5,003 bases of DNA from a bacterium (GTDB lineage Bacteria > Patescibacteriota > Microgenomatia > UBA8517). Where the stretch lies: contig JAKAKU010000118.1 in NCBI GenBank assembly GCA_021824385.1, forward strand, positions 1 through 5,003. Direction: 5' to 3'. A program made the position numbers and the translations under genes. Below, one piece after another: positions 1 to 5,003 of this stretch (within the stretch, counting starts at the first letter, position 1; each line of letters opens with the position of its first letter). The notes beneath the pieces were generated by a model. That model saw only the letters and a program-made list of their open reading frames with translations. It had not been told where the DNA came from and did no database searches.

Positions 1-302
1 TGAAAGAGATATCTCGCACGAGTAACAGTGCACACTTTGAATATAATTCAGCAATCGCAGATGAACTGAGTGTTCCCATCACGTTTTATCCGGGATGGAG
101 TGGTATGGTAAATGGCAAAAGTGTTACCTTAACTCCAGATACTGTAGGTCTAATTTCTCTTCCTGTTGTCTCAGGGAATAACGTCGTTGAATTACAGCTT
201 GAAAGTACCCTTATACAGAAGTTGGGTAATAGTATTTCATCGATTACACTACTAATAGTGTTATTGTTTAGCGGTTATGTAGTGCACAAACAAAAAAAAT
301 GA
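1..302 (+). CDS. C-terminal end of a YfhO-like / PTPS-related multi-pass membrane protein (5' truncated by window)
   Basis: The frame is open from the left edge (first full codon at 3) to a TGA at 300-302, giving 99 residues of a longer protein. An ATG at 105 lies inside this frame but is not the true start, because the coding signal continues upstream of it. Fragment residues 29-32 read YPGW, followed by VNGKSVTL and a beta-rich stretch ending near residue 67. A YPGW-x-VNGK pattern followed by a strand-rich region and a last membrane helix is, from memory, typical of the C-terminal outer domain of YfhO-like and 6-pyruvoyl-tetrahydropterin-synthase-related membrane proteins, which are linked to surface glycan assembly. 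Residues about 78-95 form one hydrophobic helix, followed by a basic tail (HKQKK) that should lie in the cytoplasm. The stop overlaps the next start by 4 nt (ATGA), so the two are probably co-translated. The family call rests on the C-terminus only; any large GT-C type membrane protein remains possible. Confidence 0.7.
   Translation, partial: KEISRTSNSAHFEYNSAIADELSVPITFYPGWSGMVNGKSVTLTPDTVGLISLPVVSGNNVVELQLESTLIQKLGNSISSITLLIVLLFSGYVVHKQKK
292..302 (+). other. A8 tract and ATGA stop/start overlap at the first gene junction
   Basis: Eight adenines (292-299) run directly into the TGA stop of the upstream gene and the ATG of the first glycosyltransferase. In the upstream frame the last codons are AAA AAA TGA, which is a perfect A_AAA_AAA slippery heptamer at 293-299. 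A -1 slip would enter the downstream frame exactly at its ATG. The simpler reading is coupled termination and re-initiation on the ATGA overlap. I looked for no downstream stimulatory structure beyond a quick reading and can claim none. Confidence 0.4.
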
Positions 303-1960
303 AAAAACTACCGATTTTATTTATAGTAATTATCTTATTGGGAGCTTTTTTGCGCCTTTGGAATGTGAGTAGTATGCCGCCTGCGCTTAATTGGGATGAA
401 ATATCTCATGGGTATAATGCCTATTCACTACTAAAAACGGGGAGCGATGAATGGGGAGTTCATTTTCCACTCGCCAATTTTAGAGCATATGGCGACTATC
501 CACTTACCCTCAATTTATATCTCACCGTTCCCTTTGTCTGGGCCTTTGGTTTAACAAGTTTTGCGATACGTTTTCCCCATGCTCTTTTGGGGATTGGAAC
601 AGTGATCCTCTCGTATTTTTTGGCGCTAGGAGTGAGCAAAAAAAAATCAGTGGCATTCGTAGTAATGTTTTTGGTGAGTATTGATCCATGGTTTTTTTTC
701 ACCTCCCGGTTTGTCCTGCAGAGTAATCTCTCGGTATTTTTATTAACGGGGGCAATGGCCGCGTTTTTCAATCGAAAAGAGCATCGTTTTCTGCTTCCTG
801 TAAGTATATTCTTACTCGGCCTTACGCTTTTTGCCTATCATACGACTCGAATTTTTACTCCACTTCTTTTGTCCGCAATGGTAGTTGTGTATAAAAAGCA
901 AATCATAACGAAATGGACAGTTGTTATTGCAATCTTGTTTTTCTTACCATTACCATTAATTTTGTTAAACCCTGATGCGCGTGCACGAGCTACAGATGTA
1001 TTCCTGCTCAACGAAGGTTCCATTTCCTATTTGGAAACAATGAGAAATCAAACAGCACTTCCCAGCGTTGTTTCTAAATTTCTCTATAATCGTCCAGTTT
1101 ATTTAATTGAACAGTCGGCCATACACTACGCAGATTACTTCACACCAAATTTTCTATTTCTGAAAGGAGGAACACAATATCAGTTTAGTATTCCTGATTT
1201 TGGGGTAATGAACCTCATTAGTCTTCCATTTTTTTATGTCGGTATGTTTTTTGTGGCAAACAAAGCACTGAGAAAGAGAGATAAAACATATCAACTTATT
1301 TTGTTGTGGCTTTTACTCGCACCCATTCCTGCAAGTATTACGACAGAACGTTTTGCGGTTCTGAGATCGACAACATTGCTACCTCTTCCAGAACTCCTTT
1401 CTGCACTTGGATTATCGACCGTTTTTGGCGTACTCTCAAAAAGAAACAAGAAATATTCCTTACTTTTCTTTTCATTATTCAGTGTAAGCGCTTTGTTGTT
1501 TTTACTCTTTTATATTTTTTCGTATACAAAAATTTATCGGACAAACTACTCGTGGACATGGCAATTTGGATACAAGGAGGCAGTTACCTATATGAGCGAT
1601 CATTATTCAGAATATGACCGGATTATTGTGACTAAAAAATATGGAGAACCACATGAATTTGTATTGTTCTATAATTCATGGAGCCCTGCAGCGTATAAGT
1701 CCGATGATCGGCTGGTTCGATATACACAGTCCAATTGGTGGTGGGTAGACTCGTTTGATAAGTATATATTTGTAAACGATTGGCAAATTCCCAAAGAAGG
1801 AAAAATTTTTGTAACTGAAAAGGGAGTAAAAATAGATTGCGCAGCGATGAAGTGTTTATTGGTAACGAGCCCAGGAAATGCTCCACGATCGTGGAAACAC
1901 CTCAACTCAATTTACTTTTTAGATGGAAACACAGCATTTGAAATATATGACAACAAATAA
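299..1960 (+). CDS. GT-C fold glycosyltransferase, family 39 / PMT_2-like, divergent paralog 1
   Basis: A 553-residue integral membrane protein, probably transferring a sugar from a polyprenyl-phosphate donor on the outer face of the cytoplasmic membrane. Residues 5-22 form the first helix, then AFLRL and the first-loop acidic pair D33-E34 (NWDE), followed by GYNAYSLLKTG at 39-48. About ten further hydrophobic segments run to about residue 408. A large loop at 225-300 holds FLFLKG (285-290), and residues 410-553 form a soluble C-terminal region with FGYKEAV (423-429). Compared with the next two genes it has GDYPLT (65-70) where they have a KPG motif, Q141 in VLQSN where they have E in WEVN, and A353 where they have H, while R356 is kept. 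It retains Y180-H181-x-x-R184. C514 and C519 form a CX4C pair in the outer region. The ATG overlaps the upstream stop; no Shine-Dalgarno is seen, only an A8 run, so translational coupling is likely. The family call is firm; activity and substrate are uncertain. Confidence 0.88.
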   Translation: MKKLPILFIVIILLGAFLRLWNVSSMPPALNWDEISHGYNAYSLLKTGSDEWGVHFPLANFRAYGDYPLTLNLYLTVPFVWAFGLTSFAIRFPHALLGIGTVILSYFLALGVSKKKSVAFVVMFLVSIDPWFFFTSRFVLQSNLSVFLLTGAMAAFFNRKEHRFLLPVSIFLLGLTLFAYHTTRIFTPLLLSAMVVVYKKQIITKWTVVIAILFFLPLPLILLNPDARARATDVFLLNEGSISYLETMRNQTALPSVVSKFLYNRPVYLIEQSAIHYADYFTPNFLFLKGGTQYQFSIPDFGVMNLISLPFFYVGMFFVANKALRKRDKTYQLILLWLLLAPIPASITTERFAVLRSTTLLPLPELLSALGLSTVFGVLSKRNKKYSLLFFSLFSVSALLFLLFYIFSYTKIYRTNYSWTWQFGYKEAVTYMSDHYSEYDRIIVTKKYGEPHEFVLFYNSWSPAAYKSDDRLVRYTQSNWWWVDSFDKYIFVNDWQIPKEGKIFVTEKGVKIDCAAMKCLLVTSPGNAPRSWKHLNSIYFLDGNTAFEIYDNK

Positions 1961-3617
1961 ATTTACAAAGGAAACAATTGTGCTTGTTTTGGTTATTATC
2001 GTTGCCGCGTTTGTTCGTATCGTGTCACTTTCTTCAGTTCCTCCTCATTTAACTCCAGACGAAGCATCTCTTGGCTATAACGCATATTCGATTCTAAAAA
2101 CAGGCAGAGACGAACATGGCGCGCTATTTCCTATTATTTTTAAGTCATTTGGAGATAACAAGCCTGGGCTCTATGTGTATATCACGCTACCGTTTGTAGC
2201 ACTTTTTGGTTTAAATGAATTTTCAACACGAATTGCGAGCGCACTATTCGGAGTACTTGCCGTTTTTGTTTTATACAAAATTGGTAAGTATCTTTTCTCC
2301 CAAGAAAATAAAGCTCTCCCCCTTGTTTCCGCAGTATTATTAGCACTCTCCCCCTGGCATATTATGCTCAGTCGGGGAGCATGGGAAGTAAATGTCGCTC
2401 TTACGCTTACGCTTATTGGTATATATTTCTTCTTAAGAGGACTTACGACTCACAAATATTTGTATATATCGTCATGCTTTTTTGCACTGACGTTACTTGC
2501 TTACCAAGGCGCCAAACTTTCGAGTGCTATTGTAGTAATATTGCTTCTCATTTCTTTTTACAAAAAGATTAAAAAAGTTCCTCTCAAAACATGGATTATT
2601 TCTGTAGTAACAGGGATTATTATTTCGTTTCCAATCATTATCTCGTTGTTTACTGGACAAGCTAGCCGGCTTTCTGTGTTTAGTGTGTTCTCCGCACCTC
2701 GACCGGCCGAATTTCTCACAAACTTCTTAAACGAGGGCAATGAGCAGAAGGGTACAATTCAATATTATACATTTCACTCAGAAGGATTTAATTTCTTGAG
2801 AGGGATAATGGGAAGATGGTTTAATCATTTTTCGGGACGATTTTTATTTTTTGAAGGTGATTGGCAGAATCCTCGTCATTCCGCGCCGTATGTTGGGATG
2901 TTAAACATTCTTGATTTGCCACTTCTATTGTTTGGTATCTATGGACTGATAAAAGCAAAAAATCGGGAAGTGTCCGTGTTTATCTTTCTCTGGCTTATTC
3001 TAGCTTGTCTTCCGGCAATCCTATCACGCGACCAAGTTCACGCAGTTCGAAGTTTTAACATGGTTATTCCACTATTACTTGTCTCTACCTACGGTGTTTC
3101 TAAACTCATTGAAATTGTTTCTCTTAAAAAAGTTTTTTGGATGGGGGGCATTACCCTGTATCTGGTTGGATTTTTATACTTTCTCGATGCGTATTTTGTG
3201 CATTTGCCAAAGCTCAATTCTCAATATTGGGAATATGGGTTTAAGCAAGCGGTAGAGGATGTTTTACCTATTCAAAAAAATTACAAAACAATTATTTTTC
3301 AACAAAGTTATTCTCAGCCATATATATACTTTTTGTTTTACGGAAAATACGATCCAGCGACATTTCAGGGATATATCGCAAATCATTTTATCGAAAGTAA
3401 GTTCGGTGATGTGGGTCAAGTAGACTCCCTCGACAACATTCAGTTTAAAGGAATCGATTGGCAGATTTTAAGAGGTGCGAAGGGTACTCTGGTTGTAGGT
3501 GACAGCGAACGCATTCCTGAAGGAGATTCCAAAGAAGGCACGGAATTTCACGTAATATCTGATATCCGGTATTTAAATAATAAGGCTACTGCTCTTAGAA
3601 TAATTGAAATAAAATAA
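1947..3617 (+). CDS. GT-C fold glycosyltransferase, family 39 / PMT_2-like, paralog 2
   Basis: A 556-residue membrane glycosyltransferase with the complete set of motifs shared with the third paralog. Numbered from the ATG at 1947: a first helix at about 10-24; the acidic pair D38-E39 (TPDEAS); GYNAYSILKTG (43-53); GDNKPGLY with K72; SPWH..LSRGAWEVN with E147; YQGAK (186-190); FLFFEGDW in the large outer loop; and VHAVRS with H365 and R368 before a hydrophobic IPLLL segment. After the last helix (about 398-415) a soluble C-terminal region starts with YWEYGFKQAV. The D/E, K and second E are the positions expected to serve donor binding and catalysis in this superfamily; this is inferred by analogy with ArnT/PMT enzymes. 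The ATG at 1923 would add eight residues, but 1947 gives the same distance to the AAF(V/L)R block (22 residues) as the next paralog. A GTG at 1980 has a good AAAGGA seven bases upstream but would cut into the first helix. The gene overlaps the previous one by 14 nt. Confidence 0.9.
   Translation: MTTNKFTKETIVLVLVIIVAAFVRIVSLSSVPPHLTPDEASLGYNAYSILKTGRDEHGALFPIIFKSFGDNKPGLYVYITLPFVALFGLNEFSTRIASALFGVLAVFVLYKIGKYLFSQENKALPLVSAVLLALSPWHIMLSRGAWEVNVALTLTLIGIYFFLRGLTTHKYLYISSCFFALTLLAYQGAKLSSAIVVILLLISFYKKIKKVPLKTWIISVVTGIIISFPIIISLFTGQASRLSVFSVFSAPRPAEFLTNFLNEGNEQKGTIQYYTFHSEGFNFLRGIMGRWFNHFSGRFLFFEGDWQNPRHSAPYVGMLNILDLPLLLFGIYGLIKAKNREVSVFIFLWLILACLPAILSRDQVHAVRSFNMVIPLLLVSTYGVSKLIEIVSLKKVFWMGGITLYLVGFLYFLDAYFVHLPKLNSQYWEYGFKQAVEDVLPIQKNYKTIIFQQSYSQPYIYFLFYGKYDPATFQGYIANHFIESKFGDVGQVDSLDNIQFKGIDWQILRGAKGTLVVGDSERIPEGDSKEGTEFHVISDIRYLNNKATALRIIEIK
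1967..1972 (+). promoter_or_regulatory. Possible ribosome binding site AAAGGA competing for the start of paralog 2
   Basis: AAAGGA lies seven bases before an in-frame GTG at 1980, while neither ATG candidate (1923 or 1947) has a convincing Shine-Dalgarno. The gene junctions at 299 and 3621 also lack one, so this may be chance inside coding sequence (codons for T-K-E). Starting at 1980 would leave the first membrane helix without its polar N-terminal lead (M-T-T-N-K-F-T-K), so 1947 is preferred. Confidence 0.2.
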
Positions 3618-3620
3618 CCT

Positions 3621-5003
3621 ATGAATTTTTTTACTAAAAACAAAATGTATATTCTCCTTTTTGTGATTATCTGTATTGCGGCCTTTTTACGGCTTTATAG
3701 ACTTAATGAAATACCTGCACTAAATGCCGACGAAGCTTCACTTGGATACAACGCATATTCACTTATCAAAACTGGTAAAGATGAGCACGGAAACGCCTGG
3801 CCACTGTATTTTCAATCTTTCAATGATTATAAACCAGGGCTAACGGTATATCTTATTCTCCCTATGGTGTACTTTTTTGGACTTACCGAGTGGAGTGTTC
3901 GCTTTTTGCCGGCACTTATTGGAGTACTCACTATACCTGCGCTTTATTTTTTAGCAAAAGAGTTGGTGAAGGGATACAAAAGTACATATGTAGCTCACTA
4001 CATGCCACTTGTGGCAGCGCTCGTACTGGCAGTTTCCCCATGGCACATTCATTTTAGTCGAGGCGCTTGGGAAGTGAATATTGCGACGTTCTTTATGGTG
4101 ATGGGTTCACTCCTGTTCTTAAGAATTCGTGAGCATCCACGGTCACTTATTGGATCGATATTCTTTTTTGTATTAGCACTTTATACCTATCATGCGGCAC
4201 GCATCGTTGCTCCACTTCTCGGATTTTCACTTTCGTTTTTTTATTATAAAGACCTGATACGAGCAAAACGAAATACATTTTTTGCAATAATAGTGGGCTT
4301 TGCACTGTGTATTCCCTTGGTTCTTTCGCTGAAGGGCCCGGCAGGATTGGCACGAGCAGGAGGAGTGGCGATTTGGTCTGATTCAGGCCCAGAGAACCGT
4401 GTAAATGAATTGCGTGGAGATTACGCAAATATGAACGGTATCATTCCGAAAATACTGCACAATAAACCAGTGGCCTATACCCTTGCGGTCCTCGAAAATT
4501 GGTCAAAACATTATTGGGGAGAGTTTCTGTTTTTGTCTGGCGATGATATTCAGCGGAATAAAGTTCCTGAGACCGGCCAGATGCATTTAATTGAACTCGC
4601 TTTTGTTACATTTGGAATGTTTAAAATATTGCAAAAGTTCAACAAAAAATGGGGCTTCGTACTGTTTTGGCTGCTTATTGCGCCAATTCCCGCAGCAATA
4701 ACGTTTCAGTCTCCACATGCCTTGCGCGCAGAGAGTATGGTTATTCCACTTTCACTCATCGCAGCGTTTGGTTTAGTAGCTCTTTTAGAACTTCTCTCTT
4801 CAGTAACGTTTTTAAAGAAAGTAGCAACTCTTTTAACTATCGTCATCTTTACTTTTTACACGATAAGTATTTTTCGATACGTACATTTGTATTATGTCCA
4901 TATGACAAAAGAGTATCCGTTTTCTTCACAATATGGTGTTAAAGAGCTCGTAAGTGTAATTGGACCAATTCACAACAACTACGCACACGTTATCATTACT
5001 GAT
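3621..5003 (+). CDS. GT-C fold glycosyltransferase, family 39 / PMT_2-like, paralog 3 (3' truncated by window)
   Basis: The frame opens at ATG 3621, three bases after the previous stop, and stays open for 461 codons to the window edge without a stop. By comparison with its neighbours about 90-100 C-terminal residues are missing. Residues 9-25 form the first helix, followed by AAFLRL, the acidic pair D37-E38 (NADEAS), GYNAYSLIKTG (42-52), DYKPGL with K71, SPWH..FSRGAWEVN with E151, YHAAR (190-194), FLFLSGDD (302-309), and PHALRA with H366 and R369. About eleven or twelve hydrophobic segments end near residue 418, then the outer C-terminal region begins with QYGVKELV. Every shared motif is intact, so this is the best candidate for an active enzyme of the three. 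The expected role is lipid-linked sugar transfer at the outer membrane face; the acceptor could be lipid, glycan or protein. No Shine-Dalgarno is visible. A second ATG at 3645 would shorten the N-terminus by eight residues and is less likely, because the 3621 start matches the 1947 start of paralog 2 in spacing. Confidence 0.9.
   Translation, partial: MNFFTKNKMYILLFVIICIAAFLRLYRLNEIPALNADEASLGYNAYSLIKTGKDEHGNAWPLYFQSFNDYKPGLTVYLILPMVYFFGLTEWSVRFLPALIGVLTIPALYFLAKELVKGYKSTYVAHYMPLVAALVLAVSPWHIHFSRGAWEVNIATFFMVMGSLLFLRIREHPRSLIGSIFFFVLALYTYHAARIVAPLLGFSLSFFYYKDLIRAKRNTFFAIIVGFALCIPLVLSLKGPAGLARAGGVAIWSDSGPENRVNELRGDYANMNGIIPKILHNKPVAYTLAVLENWSKHYWGEFLFLSGDDIQRNKVPETGQMHLIELAFVTFGMFKILQKFNKKWGFVLFWLLIAPIPAAITFQSPHALRAESMVIPLSLIAAFGLVALLELLSSVTFLKKVATLLTIVIFTFYTISIFRYVHLYYVHMTKEYPFSSQYGVKELVSVIGPIHNNYAHVIITD

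Noticed and set aside
638..699. A9 run (638-646) and T8 run (692-699) as possible phase-variation tracts
   Set aside because: The reading frame is intact through both and such runs are common in AT-rich coding sequence; nothing shows length variation.
496..1023. Open frames on the minus strand (496-771 and 838-1023)
   Set aside because: They lie wholly inside a well-supported glycosyltransferase gene and their products are low-complexity basic peptides without recognisable domains.
1882..1895. Perfect 14-nt palindrome TCCACGATCGTGGA
   Set aside because: It lies inside coding sequence (PRSWK region), has no loop or T-run, and one such palindrome in 5 kb is not surprising by chance.
1306..1905. 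Open frames in other frames (1306-1617 plus; 1632-1886 and 1669-1905 minus)
   Set aside because: Shadows of the 299-1960 gene; its frame carries the family motifs throughout.
2381..2740. Short open frames 2381-2572 plus and 2558-2740 minus
   Set aside because: Inside the paralog 2 gene, with no motif or start signal of their own.
3600..3625. Possible terminator or promoter between paralogs 2 and 3
   Set aside because: Only three bases separate the genes and no hairpin with a T-run is present.
4147..4942. Open frames 4147-4428 minus and 4649-4942 plus
   Set aside because: The paralog 3 frame is open across the whole region and carries conserved motifs on both sides (YHAAR, FLFLSGDD, PHALRA).

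Overview
The window is a gene-dense, AT-rich stretch (about 40% G+C by eye) with every gene on the + strand. It holds the 3' end of one membrane-protein gene, two complete membrane glycosyltransferase genes, and a third such gene that runs off the right edge. Gene junctions are a 4-nt ATGA overlap, a short overlap of about 14 nt, and a 3-nt gap, so this reads as one operon entered and left in the middle. I see no promoter, terminator, RNA gene, mobile element or CRISPR array.

Layout: 1-302 is the C-terminal end of a protein resembling large multi-pass YfhO-like / PTPS-related membrane proteins. The three genes at 299-1960, 1947-3617 and 3621-5003+ encode paralogous GT-C fold glycosyltransferases of the family 39 / ArnT-PMT type (PMT_2-like). 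Each has an N-terminal membrane anchor, an acidic DE pair in the first outer loop, a shared GYNAYS(L/I)(L/I)KTG block just after it, about ten to twelve membrane segments, and a soluble C-terminal region with a (Y/F)G(Y/F/V)K(E/Q) block. Such enzymes normally take a sugar from a polyprenyl-phosphate carrier and transfer it on the outer face of the cytoplasmic membrane. Substrate and acceptor cannot be read from this sequence.

Organism: tandem divergent GT39 paralogs, weak or absent Shine-Dalgarno sequences, tight gene packing and AT-rich composition resemble Patescibacteria (Candidate Phyla Radiation, for example Microgenomates or Parcubacteria). This is an inference from style and remembered protein families, not from a marker gene.

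The most interesting point is that the first glycosyltransferase (299-1960) keeps the DE pair but differs from its two neighbours at three other shared positions: the lysine of the KPG motif, the glutamate of the WEVN motif, and the histidine before the conserved arginine. It is either a distinct subfamily with another substrate or a non-catalytic partner. Otherwise the window looks like an ordinary cell-surface glycosylation locus, and I did not find a clearly new system.
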